Assembly (NCBI RefSeq): GCF_000373965.1 | Contig: NZ_KB892834.1 | Coordinates: 178,600-242,599 of the forward strand | Direction: 5' to 3' | Length of the DNA stretch: 64,000 bases | DNA from: Uliginosibacterium gangwonense DSM 18521 | GTDB lineage: Bacteria; Pseudomonadota; Gammaproteobacteria; Burkholderiales; Rhodocyclaceae | Shown here: piece by piece, positions 1 through 9,250 of the stretch | How positions within the stretch are numbered: the first letter of the stretch is position 1 | Layout: every line of letters starts with the position of its first letter | Notes under the pieces: generated by a model | Told to the model about the DNA's origin: nothing | Database searches by the model: none | The model's input: the letters and a program-made list of their open reading frames with translations, nothing else | Translations under genes and position numbers: made by a program

Positions 1-429
1 CTGAAGCTTTTGAACACCGAGATGAGCCCCGGTGCTGCGATGACAGGTTGGCTCGCCGGGGGCGAAGCGCCCGATGGCTTCACCATTGATCAGGATTGCG
101 AGCTGCGTGCCGTGACCGATGAGGCCAGCGCCGTGCGCTACGTGCGCCACAGCCTAGAAGGGGAGGAAATCCGCGACCACATCGCTGCGGGCAAGCAGGT
201 TTCCAAGCTGGCGCTGACCTTTGACGACAAGGTGAGCTTCATCCTGACCGACAAGTTCGAGATCAAGCGCCTGACCCCACTGGATACGTTGACCGATGAA
301 GGCGGCGCCTCTGATGCAGCCACGCGCGAAGAGCAGTTTGATGCCGATTTCGCGCTGATGACCGGCGAGCTGCGTCGCCTGATCCCGGCCGTGCTTGAAG
401 CGCTGGGCGGGGAGCAGGAAACCATCTGA
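1..429 (+). CDS. rdgC: Recombination-associated protein RdgC, C-terminal part
   Basis: The reading frame is open from the first base, so the 5' part of the gene lies outside the window. RdgC is a nucleoid-associated, ring-forming DNA-binding protein that limits RecA activity at replication forks (family knowledge). About 142 residues are present and match the C-terminal half of the family: a GWLAGGEAP segment, EEIRDHIAAGKQVSKLAL, and the terminal DADFALMTGELR stretch followed by EALGG. A TTG at position 10 is an internal leucine, not a start. The stop overlaps the next gene by one base (TGATG), suggesting translational coupling. Confidence 0.85.
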   Translation: MKLLNTEMSPGAAMTGWLAGGEAPDGFTIDQDCELRAVTDEASAVRYVRHSLEGEEIRDHIAAGKQVSKLALTFDDKVSFILTDKFEIKRLTPLDTLTDEGGASDAATREEQFDADFALMTGELRRLIPAVLEALGGEQETI

Positions 430-911
430 TGCGGGCCTATCTGGCTGGCCCGGATGTTTTCCGCCCGGATGCCCTGGCCTGGGCGGAAGCCGCCCGGGCC
501 TTGTGCCACGCCCACGGGGTGGAAGCACTCATCCCGCTGGATGGCAACGCGAGTGATGCCGTGGGGATCTACCAGCAGAACATCGCCATGATCCATGCGG
601 CTGACGTGGTGCTGGCCAACCTGAACGCCTTTCGGGGGGCCGAGCCGGATTCGGGCACCTGTTTCGAGGTGGGCTTTGCGCTGGCGCTGGGCAAGCGGGT
701 CATCGGCTATGTGGCCGAGCGCATCGACACCACCACGCAAGTGGCACGCTGGCAGGCCCAGGACCTGACTGCACGTGACGGGCGCCTGTTTGACCGTGAT
801 GGTCAGCAGGTGGAGCACTTCGGCCTGCCGCTCAACCTGATGCTGGCCGTCCCCGCCAAAATCGTGGAAGGCGATCTGGCCGCTGCGCTGGCCGCACTCC
901 ACGCTACCTGA
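429..911 (+). CDS. Nucleoside 2-deoxyribosyltransferase-like protein
   Basis: This 160-residue protein has the layout of the nucleoside 2-deoxyribosyltransferase family, which moves deoxyribose between bases in nucleotide salvage. Visible features are the N-terminal YLAGPDVF strand-turn, an acidic AADVVLANLNAFRG segment, and EPDSGTCFEVGFALALGKRV, where the glutamate in the CFEVGFA motif corresponds to the family's catalytic Glu. The start ATG shares one base with the rdgC stop, so the two are probably translated together. The real substrate is unknown; related proteins act on 5'-monophosphates. Confidence 0.75.
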   Translation: MRAYLAGPDVFRPDALAWAEAARALCHAHGVEALIPLDGNASDAVGIYQQNIAMIHAADVVLANLNAFRGAEPDSGTCFEVGFALALGKRVIGYVAERIDTTTQVARWQAQDLTARDGRLFDRDGQQVEHFGLPLNLMLAVPAKIVEGDLAAALAALHAT

Positions 912-919
912 TTGATCAA

Positions 920-1756
920 TCAATCCGCAGTTAGGAAGTTGCGATTCGCCGTGGCCAGATTCAGCTCTACTTCCGCATCATCCTTGAGCGCCACGCCGGA
1001 AATCTTGCGCCGCCGTGACTCACTCAGCAGATAACACAGCTTGTGCGCAGCAGCCGGGGCAGGCAGCCCTGCCGGGCGCACGTTGGAGATGCAGTTGCGC
1101 GTGGCATCCGTCATGCCGGGGCGGGGCGTGTGGGTGAAATAGACCCCCAGGCTATCCGGTGAAGACAAACCGGGGCGCTCCCCCACCAGCACCACCACAA
1201 TTGCCGCCTTGAGCAAGGCACCAATCTCGTCGCCCACCGCCACCCGCCCCTGATTGACCAAGGCCACCGGCGCAATGCGCCAGCGCTCGGCCTGCAACAA
1301 GAGCAACACGGCTTCGAGCAAGGGGACTGCCTGACGCTGTACGGCGTAGGCCGACAAACCGTCGGCCACGACAAACGCCACATCAAAACAGATGTCGGCA
1401 CCATCTTCGGCCTGCTCCATCACATTCGCATTCAGCGCCCGCGAACAAGCCTGAAGCACCTCAATTGATTTGTCATCCAGGCGACGCCCCAAGTCCGGCC
1501 TTTGCAGATAGGTGCTGCGATCAGCCGCCTTGCTTGATACGCGCAGCGTCTGCAGCCCAAGTGCTGCGAGTGCGGTTTCGATCTCATCCCAATCGGGCCG
1601 GGCATGTACTGCATCTCGTGCCCGTGCGTGCGCGAGCTGGAATTCCAGTTGCGCCTGGGTCGGCAGGCTCACCCCGGCGCGCCCCAGCGCGATACGTGCA
1701 TCGGTAAAACGGCGCAACCCCGTCCAGGGGTCCAGGCGAATGACATTGGGTTTCAT
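920..1756 (-). CDS. eutC: Ethanolamine ammonia-lyase small subunit
   Basis: EutC is the light chain of the adenosylcobalamin-dependent ethanolamine ammonia-lyase, which converts ethanolamine to acetaldehyde and ammonia. The 278 residues are close to the family's usual length (about 295 in enterics). Recognisable parts are DPWTGLRRFTDARIALGRAG near the N-terminus, the GERPGLSSPDSLGVYFTH segment involved in cofactor binding, and NCISNVRPAGLPAPAAAHKL near the C-terminus. The start overlaps the eutB stop by four bases (ATGA), so the subunits are made as a coupled pair. No microcompartment genes are present nearby. Confidence 0.95.
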   Translation of the reverse strand: MKPNVIRLDPWTGLRRFTDARIALGRAGVSLPTQAQLEFQLAHARARDAVHARPDWDEIETALAALGLQTLRVSSKAADRSTYLQRPDLGRRLDDKSIEVLQACSRALNANVMEQAEDGADICFDVAFVVADGLSAYAVQRQAVPLLEAVLLLLQAERWRIAPVALVNQGRVAVGDEIGALLKAAIVVVLVGERPGLSSPDSLGVYFTHTPRPGMTDATRNCISNVRPAGLPAPAAAHKLCYLLSESRRRKISGVALKDDAEVELNLATANRNFLTAD

Positions 1757-3162
1757 GCGGCATTCTCCAGCACGCGTTGAAAGGCTGGCGAGAGGCTGTC
1801 GGCCAGGCGGAAGTCCGCCCCGCCAGCGGTGATGCGCATGTACGCAAGCCAGGCATCAAACTCCGGCGCGGGGCGCAGGCCCAGTACCTCGCGCACATAC
1901 AAGGCATCGTGGAAAGAAGTGGTCTGGTAGTTGAGCATCACATCGTCTGAACCAGGAATGCCCATCACAAAATTGCATCCGGCCACGCCCAGCAGGGTTA
2001 GCAATACGTCCATGTCATTCTGATCGGCTTCAGCATGATTGGTGTAACACACATCACAGCCCATCGGCAGGCCCAGCAGCTTGGCGCAGAAGTGATCTTC
2101 CAGCCCGGCACGGATGATCTGCTTGCCGTCATACAGATATTCCGGGCCAATAAATCCGACCACCGTATTCACGAGAAGTGGCTTGAAATGGCGGGCCACG
2201 GCATAGGCGCGTGCTTCAATCGTTTGCTGGTCGCAGCCGTGATGGCCGTTGGCCGAGAGCGCACTGCCCTGCCCGGTCTCGAAATACATCACGTTGTCAC
2301 CCATGACACCGTCAAAATCCGCCCCTCGCCGCAGACTCAATGCAGCCGCCCGTGCCTCCCCCAACACCGCGAGATCAATGCCGAAACCACGATTGGCAGC
2401 CTCGGTGCCCGCAATCGACTGGAAGACCAGATCCACCGGCGCTCCGCGTTCAATCGCCTGAATGGTATTGGTGACGTGGGTGAGCACGCAGGACTGGGTG
2501 GGTATCTCGTAGCGCTGGATGATGGCATCGAGCATTTCCAGCAGCCGGATCACCTGCGGGACATTATCGGTCGCGGGGTTGATGCCGATCACCGCATCGC
2601 CACTGCCATACATCAAGCCATCGAGCACACTGGCCGCAATGCCTGCGGCATCATCCGTGGGGTGATTGGGCTGCAGGCGCGTGGACATCTTTCCACTCAA
2701 TCCGATCGTGTTTCTGAAGCGTGTAATCACCCGGCATTTCTTCGCTGCCAGGATCAAGTCCTGGTTGCGCATGATCTTGGAGACTGCGGCCACCATTTCT
2801 GGCGTCAGCCCCGGTGCCAGGGCGCTTAAGGTGGCGGCATCCACGTCTTCGGCCAGCAACCAGTTACGAAAATCCCCCACGCTCAGATGGGCCACGGGTG
2901 CAAAAGCCTCTGCATCATGCGTATCCATGATCAGGCGGGTGACCTCATCACTCTCGTAGGGCACCACGGCTTCATCCAGAAAGCGGCGCAGCGGCACGGC
3001 GGCCAGGGCCATCTGCGCAGCCACACGTTCCTCAGCCGTGGCGGCGGCTACGCCTGCCAAGCAATCGCCCGAGCGCAAGGGCGTTGCGCGTGCCATCAGC
3101 GTGCGCAAATCCTCGAACACGTAATTTGCTCCACCGACCGTATGCTTGTATGTCGTCATCAC
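1753..3162 (-). CDS. eutB: Ethanolamine ammonia-lyase large subunit
   Basis: EutB is the TIM-barrel heavy chain carrying the ethanolamine active site; with EutC it binds adenosylcobalamin. The 469 residues match the family (about 453 in Escherichia coli). Supporting motifs are the N-terminal YVFEDLRTLMARATPLRSGD, RFRNTIGLSGKMSTRLQPNH, NPATDNVPQVIRLLEM, and the C-terminal GCDVCYTNHAEADQNDMD. It is first in an eutB-eutC operon and divergent from an AraC-type regulator 122 bases away, the usual arrangement for the microcompartment-free ethanolamine pathway. No ethanolamine permease or aldehyde dehydrogenase is adjacent. Confidence 0.96.
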   Translation of the reverse strand: MMTTYKHTVGGANYVFEDLRTLMARATPLRSGDCLAGVAAATAEERVAAQMALAAVPLRRFLDEAVVPYESDEVTRLIMDTHDAEAFAPVAHLSVGDFRNWLLAEDVDAATLSALAPGLTPEMVAAVSKIMRNQDLILAAKKCRVITRFRNTIGLSGKMSTRLQPNHPTDDAAGIAASVLDGLMYGSGDAVIGINPATDNVPQVIRLLEMLDAIIQRYEIPTQSCVLTHVTNTIQAIERGAPVDLVFQSIAGTEAANRGFGIDLAVLGEARAAALSLRRGADFDGVMGDNVMYFETGQGSALSANGHHGCDQQTIEARAYAVARHFKPLLVNTVVGFIGPEYLYDGKQIIRAGLEDHFCAKLLGLPMGCDVCYTNHAEADQNDMDVLLTLLGVAGCNFVMGIPGSDDVMLNYQTTSFHDALYVREVLGLRPAPEFDAWLAYMRITAGGADFRLADSLSPAFQRVLENAA

Positions 3163-3284
3163 ATCCCACCTTGGCTCATGGCATGGCCGTTGCTAGATAA
3201 ACCGTGCCAGCACTCTTTGGATACAGCTTATTGAGGCTTGGCACCCAGCGTTATCGAAATTTGGCAATTCGGCAGGAGGTCGTC
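3163..3284. promoter_or_regulatory. Divergent eutB / AraC regulator intergenic region
   Basis: This 122-base gap must hold both promoters for the divergent eutBC operon and the AraC-type regulator. A near-perfect ribosome binding site, AGGAGGT, sits at 3274-3280 and selects ATG 3285 as the regulator start. A short inverted repeat, GTGCCA (3204-3209) and TGGCAC (3239-3244), could be an operator half-site pair; this is inference only. Confidence 0.45.
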
Positions 3285-4325
3285 ATGAACCCGCATCCAG
3301 ACTATGGCATAAGCCACGCAAACATTCCAGATGCATTACGTCTGCGCAGTGTGAATGCCCATGATGTGGATGAGCACGCCGACAACCTCAGCGCCTGGGA
3401 GCAGCACTACGACCAGCTTTCGGCAGGGCGCTTTTCCGGCACACTCACCGAGTTCTGGACGCCGAACACACAGGTATTTTTTGAGCATACCAGCCAGGCG
3501 GTGCGCCAATCCTGCAAGGTCTGGAAAGAGGCTTTGTGGTTCGGCATTCCTGTGCATCACGACGGCACCAGGGTGGACGGACGTGAAGCCCCTGATGGCG
3601 CCATTCTGGTGCGCCCTGGAGACGCCGACTTTGAACTGGTGACCCCGGACGAGCATCGGATTTTCGGCTTGGTCGTGCGCCACGAAGCGCTGGACAACTT
3701 CTGTCAGGCCCAGGGCATCACGCCCGACTGGAGCAACCTGGAACACGCCCGCTGGATCGCCCTAAACACCGATCTGCGCAAAGCGGCAGTCGGCCTGCTC
3801 CAGCATCTTTTCAGCGAGTTGGCCCAACACTCGGTGCCCAATCCGCACCATGCGGCCTGCCGCGACCTTGAACATACGGTGATGGAACTCCTGCTGCCCT
3901 TTGTGGGCGCGGCCGGTTCCTGTCAGGATGTCGGCCACGACACCTGCGCCAGCCTTGCCCGGAGGCGGCAGGTGGTGGGCCAGATTCTCGAATACGCTCA
4001 CCAGCACCCGGACTGGGTGCCCAGCGTGCCGGAACTCTGCGAGCGTTATCACCTAAGCCGACGCAGCCTGCAATATGCCTTTGAGGATGTGCTGGGCACC
4101 AGCCCGGCGGTGTACCTGCGTGCGATGCGGCTCAACGGAGTGCGCCGCTTCCTGCGCACGGGGCGCTGTACATCGGTGCAGGATGCGGCAACCGCCTGGG
4201 GCTTCTGGAATCTGAGCCAGTTCTCGGTGGACTACCGGCGCTTCTTTGGCGAGCGCCCCTCAGACACCCTGCATCAGTTCGAGACGCTGGCACCTGCGCC
4301 GCGTTACCCTGCGCGCAGGCATTAA
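3285..4325 (+). CDS. AraC-family transcriptional regulator, EutR-like
   Basis: Probable activator of the divergent eutBC operon. The start is placed at ATG 3285 because AGGAGGT lies just upstream; a longer frame from 3204 lacks such a site. The 346-residue protein has an N-terminal effector domain (about 1-235) and a C-terminal AraC double helix-turn-helix (about 245-335), seen as VPSVPELCERYHLSRRSLQY, GTSPAVYLRAMRLNGVRRFL and the second helix SVQDAATAWGFWNLSQFSVD followed by YRRFFGERPSDTL. The architecture and neighbour fit EutR, which responds to ethanolamine with cobalamin, but the ligand cannot be read from sequence. Confidence 0.82.
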   Translation: MNPHPDYGISHANIPDALRLRSVNAHDVDEHADNLSAWEQHYDQLSAGRFSGTLTEFWTPNTQVFFEHTSQAVRQSCKVWKEALWFGIPVHHDGTRVDGREAPDGAILVRPGDADFELVTPDEHRIFGLVVRHEALDNFCQAQGITPDWSNLEHARWIALNTDLRKAAVGLLQHLFSELAQHSVPNPHHAACRDLEHTVMELLLPFVGAAGSCQDVGHDTCASLARRRQVVGQILEYAHQHPDWVPSVPELCERYHLSRRSLQYAFEDVLGTSPAVYLRAMRLNGVRRFLRTGRCTSVQDAATAWGFWNLSQFSVDYRRFFGERPSDTLHQFETLAPAPRYPARRH

Positions 4326-4328
4326 TAA

Positions 4329-5303
4329 TCAGGACCTATTGAGAATCTGGTCAATCACCCAATCCGTCCGTGCCGCGCTCTCCCCTGTGCTGGGGCATTC
4401 GCCACGACCCAGCAAGGCATCCACCACCATCTGGACGAGGGGTTGCTGCACGTGGTCGGGGTTGGGGATGGTAAATTGCTCCACGCCTGCGGCCGTGATC
4501 AGGTTAACGGAAAAATCGTTGAAGGTGGCAAAGGCCAGCCGCCCCTTGTCACCCACAATTTCGCAGTGATCCAACTGATCCCCGGCAGCAAAACACCATG
4601 CGCCACTACCCAGCACACCATTGGCAAAGCGGAAGCTCGCCGTTACGGTGTCTTCCACCGCGTAGGCGCCACTCTGGCAGGCTGACTGGCCGTGCACCTC
4701 GGTGATCGGGCCAAACAGGTAATCCAGATAATCCAGTTGGTGTGAGCCCATGTCCACAAAGCGCCCGCCGCCTGCCAGCGCCGGGTCAACCCGCCAAGGC
4801 TGGGTAGCTGCATTGGCGTCCTCTGCCGGCATGGGTTGGTGCAGGGCCAGATTCACATACCGTACTGCGCCAACGGCACCATCGAGCACCAGCTCACGGA
4901 TTTTCTGAAAACGCGGCATGGCGCGCCGGTAATAGGCCACAAAGAGCGGCACACCCTTGGCCGCAAAGGCCTCGCACATCGCGCGGCTCTGCGCCTGATT
5001 GAGCGCCATGGGCTTTTCCACATAGCAGGGCTTGCCTGCAGCCGCGCACTGCAAGGCGAGTTCATGATGCGAGCCGGGTGGCGTGGCCACATAGACGGCG
5101 TCAACCTCGGGGTCATTGATCAAGGCCTGGGCGTCGGCATACCAGCGTGGCACGCCGTGGCGCAGGGCGTAATCTTCCGCCAGGGCGGCGTTGCGACGCA
5201 TCACGGCGACCAGTTGCGAACCAGCGGCCTTCTGAAAGCCCGGGCCGCTCTTGACTTCGGTGACATCACCACAGCCGAGGATGCCCCAGCGGATTTGCTG
5301 CAT
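4329..5303 (-). CDS. Gfo/Idh/MocA-family NAD(P)-dependent oxidoreductase
   Basis: The 324-residue protein has an N-terminal Rossmann fold (WGILGCGDVTE, about residues 5-15) and the family's EKP motif in YVEKPMALNQAQSR (about 90-105), whose lysine acts in catalysis, followed by the C-terminal alpha/beta substrate domain. Members oxidise or reduce sugars, inositols or related polyols; the substrate here is unknown. ATG 5303 is preferred; a TTG at 5321 would add six residues. It converges with the AraC gene, leaving only three bases between stops. Confidence 0.85.
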   Translation of the reverse strand: MQQIRWGILGCGDVTEVKSGPGFQKAAGSQLVAVMRRNAALAEDYALRHGVPRWYADAQALINDPEVDAVYVATPPGSHHELALQCAAAGKPCYVEKPMALNQAQSRAMCEAFAAKGVPLFVAYYRRAMPRFQKIRELVLDGAVGAVRYVNLALHQPMPAEDANAATQPWRVDPALAGGGRFVDMGSHQLDYLDYLFGPITEVHGQSACQSGAYAVEDTVTASFRFANGVLGSGAWCFAAGDQLDHCEIVGDKGRLAFATFNDFSVNLITAAGVEQFTIPNPDHVQQPLVQMVVDALLGRGECPSTGESAARTDWVIDQILNRS

Positions 5304-5321
5304 ATCTGTTTCCAATATCAA

Positions 5322-5525
5322 TCAGTCTTCTTCAGGCTCGGGCAATGCGATGCCACGCGCCTCCATCAGCACCCGCACACCTTCGGGAATCGGGCGGCAT
5401 CTGCAATGCCGGGCGTGCTCCAGATGCCAGGCGATGCGTTGCTCGGGCGTTGCGCGCTCCGGCATACGGTATTGGGCATGCCATTCACGATTGAGCCTGG
5501 GCATCGGGGCCTCCACAAAATTCAT
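5322..5525 (-). CDS. Small conserved-looking protein, function unknown
   Basis: A 67-residue soluble protein that I do not assign to a function. It is rich in Arg, Glu and His, with a REWHAQYRMP stretch, a predicted helix PEQRIAWHLEHARHC, and a proline-rich end. The CRCRP segment with nearby His residues could bind metal (inference). The start overlaps the preceding gene's stop by one base (TAATG), so translation is probably coupled to the LOG-family gene. ATG 5504 is an alternative start giving a 60-residue product. Confidence 0.6.
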   Translation of the reverse strand: MNFVEAPMPRLNREWHAQYRMPERATPEQRIAWHLEHARHCRCRPIPEGVRVLMEARGIALPEPEED

Positions 5526-6253
5526 TACAGGTTGAGCATGGCCTCATGCTCATTGGGTAGCTCGTTGAAACCGCGCTTTTCGTAGTGGCGGAAGATGGCT
5601 TCCACGATCTTTTCCGGCTCATCAATCACCTGGATGAGTTCCAGATCATCGGCATTGATCATTTTCTGCGCCACCAGGGTGTTCCTGAACCAATCCAGCA
5701 AACCACTCCAAAACTGGCTACCCACCAGGATCACCGGAATCTTGCGGCCCTTGCCGGTCTGGATCAGGGTGAGCGCTTCCATCAGCTCGTCGAGTGTGCC
5801 GAAACCACCGGGCATAGCGATGAAGGCAGAGGCAAACTTCACGAACATCACCTTGCGCGGGAAAAAGTGGCGGAAGGTCTGCGAAATATCCTGATAGGGG
5901 TTGCCACTCTGTTCATGGGGAAGCTGGATATTCAGGCCCACCGACAAGCCCTTGCCATAGAACGCGCCCTTGTTGGCTGCCTCCATGATGCCGGGGCCCC
6001 CGCCGGAAATCACCGAGAAGCCCGAGTCCGACAGCAGGCGGGCGATCCGCTCGGTGAGTTGATAGTTGGGGTCATCCGGCTTGGTACGGGCCGAACCGAA
6101 GATGCTCACCCCCGGGCGGATGGGCTTGAGGCGTTCAATCGCCTCGACAAATTCAGACATGATGCCAAAGACCCGCCAAGCCTCGCGCGCCTGTTCGGTT
6201 TGGTCATCGGCGGAAACAGCCTTGAAAGGCGGTAATTTTGTTTTTGCACTCAT
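5525..6253 (-). CDS. LOG-family (TIGR00730) Rossmann-fold nucleotide hydrolase
   Basis: Lysine-decarboxylase-like/LOG-family protein; characterised members hydrolyse the N-glycosidic bond of nucleoside 5'-monophosphates. Diagnostic motifs are GGGPGIMEAANKGA (about residues 85-98) and PGGFGTLDELMEAL (about 150-163), matching the PGGxGTxxE signature. ATG 6253 is chosen because MSAKTKLPPF begins the conserved part; the open frame extends 73 codons further but that extension overlaps the polA promoter region and shows no family similarity. 242 residues is normal for the longer LOG subgroup. It is followed by a coupled 67-residue gene. Confidence 0.85.
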   Translation of the reverse strand: MSAKTKLPPFKAVSADDQTEQAREAWRVFGIMSEFVEAIERLKPIRPGVSIFGSARTKPDDPNYQLTERIARLLSDSGFSVISGGGPGIMEAANKGAFYGKGLSVGLNIQLPHEQSGNPYQDISQTFRHFFPRKVMFVKFASAFIAMPGGFGTLDELMEALTLIQTGKGRKIPVILVGSQFWSGLLDWFRNTLVAQKMINADDLELIQVIDEPEKIVEAIFRHYEKRGFNELPNEHEAMLNL

Positions 6254-6418
6254 GGGTTCGTACCAACAGTGAAGGGGGAGAACGAGCGTCCGTGCCATCC
6301 TAACCCGCCCGCGCAGCCGCCACAAGGCACAATCAGGCACCATCAGCCCGGCGGAATGCGATAATCTCTGCGTTTGCTTTTTAGTGGGCGCCCTATCGCC
6401 CCTGTCAGGACTCCCCCA

Positions 6419-9166
6419 ATGCCCAAACTCCTGCTCGTCGACGGTTCCAGCTACCTGTTCCGTGCCTTCCACGCCATGCCTGACCTGCGCAACCGAGCAG
6501 GCGAGCCGACGGGAGCGCTGCGCGGCGTGCTCAACATGCTCGCCCCCTTGCGCTACTCATCAGGTGCGAGCCATGCGGTATGCGTGTTCGATGCCAAGGG
6601 CAAGACCTTCCGCAACGACTGGTATCCCGAATACAAGGCCAACCGCCCGCCCACGCCCGAAGATCTGGTCGCCCAAATTGCCCCGATCCACACCTGCGTG
6701 CGCGCCATGGGCTGGCCGGTGATCGTGCAGGAAGGGGTGGAGGCCGATGACGTGATCGGCACGCTGACCCGCATCGCCGTTGAGCAAGGCTTTGAAGTGG
6801 TGATTTCCACGGGCGACAAGGACATGGCCCAATTGGTCCGCCCTGGCGTGACACTGATCAACACCATGACCAACGAAACCCTGGACGAAGCCGGGGTGCT
6901 AAACAAGTTCGGCGTGCGGCCCGAACGCATCATCGACTACCTCACGTTGACGGGGGATACGGTCGACAACGTGCCCGGCGTGCCCAAGTGCGGCCCCAAG
7001 ACGGCGGTGAAATGGCTCACAGAATACGACTCGCTTGACAACATCATTGTCAATGCCAACGCCATCAAGGGCGTGGTGGGTGAGAACCTGCGCAATACCC
7101 TGGATTTCCTGCCCTTGGGGCGCAGGCTGGTCACCATCGCCACCGATGTGGCATTGCCCGAGCCGCTGGAATCATTGACTTGGCGCGAGGTGGACAAAAC
7201 CACCCTGGCCGAGCAATTCGCCCGTTACGAATTCAAGAGTCTGTTGCGCACCGTGCAGGCGGACGCACCCGCAGAAACACCCAATGCTGCACCCGCGAAA
7301 GCACAAGGCGGCCTGTTCGCAGCAGAGGATATGCCCCCGGCGGAACGCAGCAGCGCCCATCGTGAGAAATACGAGTGCATCCTGACGCATGAGGCGCTCG
7401 CCCAGTGGCTGGAAAAGATCAACGCAGCAGCCCTCACCGCCTTCGACACCGAAACCGATAGCCTGGACCCGATGCTGGCACAATTGGTTGGCATGAGCTT
7501 CTGCATCACCGAAGGCGAAGCCGCCTACCTGCCGCTCACCCACCGCTACCCTGGCGCGCCGGCGCAATTACCGCTGGATGAGGTGCTGGCCACGCTCAAG
7601 CCCTGGTTTGAGGATGCCAGCAAACCCAAGCTGGGCCAGAACCTGAAGTATGACATGCATGTGCTCGCCAATCACGGCATACGCCTGCGGGGCATCGTCG
7701 ATGACACCCTGCTGGAATCTGCCGCTTGGGAGAGCGACAAGAACCACGATCTGGATTCGCTGGCCAACCGCCACACCGATCTGGCCACACTGTCTTATAC
7801 CGACATCTGTGGCAAGGGTGCCAAGGCCATCGGCTTCTATGACGTTGAACTTGAACAAGCCACCGCCTACGGCGCAGAGGATGCCGATGTCACCCTGCGC
7901 GTGCACCACAAACTCGCCCCCCGCATCGCGGCAGAGGCTTCGCTGACCCGCGTGTACAAGGAGATCGAGCTACCCGTGCAGGAAGTGCTCTGGGCCATGG
8001 AGCGCCAGGGCGTGATGATTGACGCTTTCCTGCTCGCCCAGCAAAGCGACGAACTGGGCCGCAAGATGATGGAGATTGAGCAGGAAGCCTTCAAGGTCGC
8101 CGGTCAGCCATTCAATCTGAATAGCCCGAAGCAGATCCAGGAACTGCTCTTTGAACGCGACAAGCTGCCGGTACTCAAGAAGACCCCCGGCGGCACCCCG
8201 AGTACCGATGAAGAGGTACTGGCCCAGCTCGCGCTCGACTACCCGCTACCCAAGCTGATCCTGGAATACCGTGGGATGGCCAAGCTCAAGAATACCTATA
8301 CCGACAAGCTGCCGCGCATGGTCAACCCGAAAACAGGACGCGTGCATACCAGCTTTTCGCAAACCGGCGCAATTACCGGGCGGCTTGCCAGCTCAGAGCC
8401 CAATCTGCAGAACATTCCCGTGCGCACGCCAGAAGGACGACGCATCCGTGCCGCCTTTATCGCGCCAAGTGGATGGCATATCGTCTCTGCCGACTATTCG
8501 CAGATCGAACTACGCATCATGGCGCATCTGTCGGGTGACGCACGGCTGTTGGAAGCCTTTGCTGCAGGGGAAGACGTGCACCGCGCCACGGCTGCCGAGG
8601 TGTTCGGCGTGGAAACCGCAGAAGTCACCAGCGAGCAACGCCGCTACGCCAAAACCATTAACTTCGGCCTGATCTATGGCATGAGCGCGCACGGGCTGGC
8701 CAAGTCACTGGAAATCGAGCGCAGCGCAGCACAAAGCTGGATTGACCGCTACTTTGCCCGCTACCCCGGTGTGGCCGCCTATATGGAAGCCACCCGCCAC
8801 GCGGCCCGCGATCAGGGTTATGTTGAAACGGTATTCGGGCGCCGCCTGTGGCTGCCGGAGATCAAGAGCAGCAACGTCGGGCGCCGTCAGGGGGCGGAGC
8901 GTGCCGCCATCAATGCGCCCATGCAGGGGACGGCAGCCGATTTGGTCAAGCTCGCCATGCGCCGCGTCTATGACTGGCTCAACAACGATGGCCTGCAAAG
9001 CAAGCTCTTGCTGCAGGTGCATGACGAACTGATCCTGGAAGTGCCACCCGAGGAACTCGAACTGGTCAAGACCACCCTGCCACGCCTGATGGCCGAGGTG
9101 GCCACGCTCAAGGTGCCGCTGCTGGCTGAAGTGGGCGTGGGTGCCAACTGGGACGAGGCGCATTGA
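6419..9166 (+). CDS. polA: DNA polymerase I
   Basis: Repair and Okazaki-fragment-processing polymerase. At 915 residues it carries all three domains: an N-terminal 5'-3' exonuclease (LLLVDGSSYLFRAFHAMPDL at the start; ISTGDKDMAQLV), a 3'-5' exonuclease with an intact metal-binding DxE in FDTETDSLDP, and family A polymerase motifs SADYSQIELRIMAHLSGD (motif A), RRYAKTINFGLIYGMS (motif B) and LLQVHDELILEVP (motif C). ATG 6419 begins MPKLLLVDGSS, the family's normal start; the frame is open 15 codons upstream. The DxE residues suggest proofreading is intact. Confidence 0.97.
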   Translation: MPKLLLVDGSSYLFRAFHAMPDLRNRAGEPTGALRGVLNMLAPLRYSSGASHAVCVFDAKGKTFRNDWYPEYKANRPPTPEDLVAQIAPIHTCVRAMGWPVIVQEGVEADDVIGTLTRIAVEQGFEVVISTGDKDMAQLVRPGVTLINTMTNETLDEAGVLNKFGVRPERIIDYLTLTGDTVDNVPGVPKCGPKTAVKWLTEYDSLDNIIVNANAIKGVVGENLRNTLDFLPLGRRLVTIATDVALPEPLESLTWREVDKTTLAEQFARYEFKSLLRTVQADAPAETPNAAPAKAQGGLFAAEDMPPAERSSAHREKYECILTHEALAQWLEKINAAALTAFDTETDSLDPMLAQLVGMSFCITEGEAAYLPLTHRYPGAPAQLPLDEVLATLKPWFEDASKPKLGQNLKYDMHVLANHGIRLRGIVDDTLLESAAWESDKNHDLDSLANRHTDLATLSYTDICGKGAKAIGFYDVELEQATAYGAEDADVTLRVHHKLAPRIAAEASLTRVYKEIELPVQEVLWAMERQGVMIDAFLLAQQSDELGRKMMEIEQEAFKVAGQPFNLNSPKQIQELLFERDKLPVLKKTPGGTPSTDEEVLAQLALDYPLPKLILEYRGMAKLKNTYTDKLPRMVNPKTGRVHTSFSQTGAITGRLASSEPNLQNIPVRTPEGRRIRAAFIAPSGWHIVSADYSQIELRIMAHLSGDARLLEAFAAGEDVHRATAAEVFGVETAEVTSEQRRYAKTINFGLIYGMSAHGLAKSLEIERSAAQSWIDRYFARYPGVAAYMEATRHAARDQGYVETVFGRRLWLPEIKSSNVGRRQGAERAAINAPMQGTAADLVKLAMRRVYDWLNNDGLQSKLLLQVHDELILEVPPEELELVKTTLPRLMAEVATLKVPLLAEVGVGANWDEAH

Positions 9167-9198
9167 TCAACGCGGACGGTAATACTTGGTAACAAGAT

Positions 9199-9224
9199 CG
9201 CCCTCCCCTTGCTCGCGGAGGGCG
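9199..9224. other. Hairpin downstream of polA
   Basis: An exact 8-base inverted repeat, CGCCCTCC (9199-9206) and GGAGGGCG (9217-9224), lies 33 bases after the polA stop. There is no T-run after it on the + strand, so it is not a standard intrinsic terminator, but it may stabilise the mRNA 3' end. Confidence 0.4.
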
Positions 9225-9250
9225 GCTAAGATCATGGCAGACCTTGACTG

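Noticed and set aside
5585-6235. A 216-codon + strand frame across the LOG-family gene
   Set aside because: Antisense shadow of a well-supported gene with clear PGGxGT motifs on the - strand.
4329-6253. The three minus-strand genes as part of the ethanolamine pathway
   Set aside because: They converge with the regulator and their families have no known tie to ethanolamine use.
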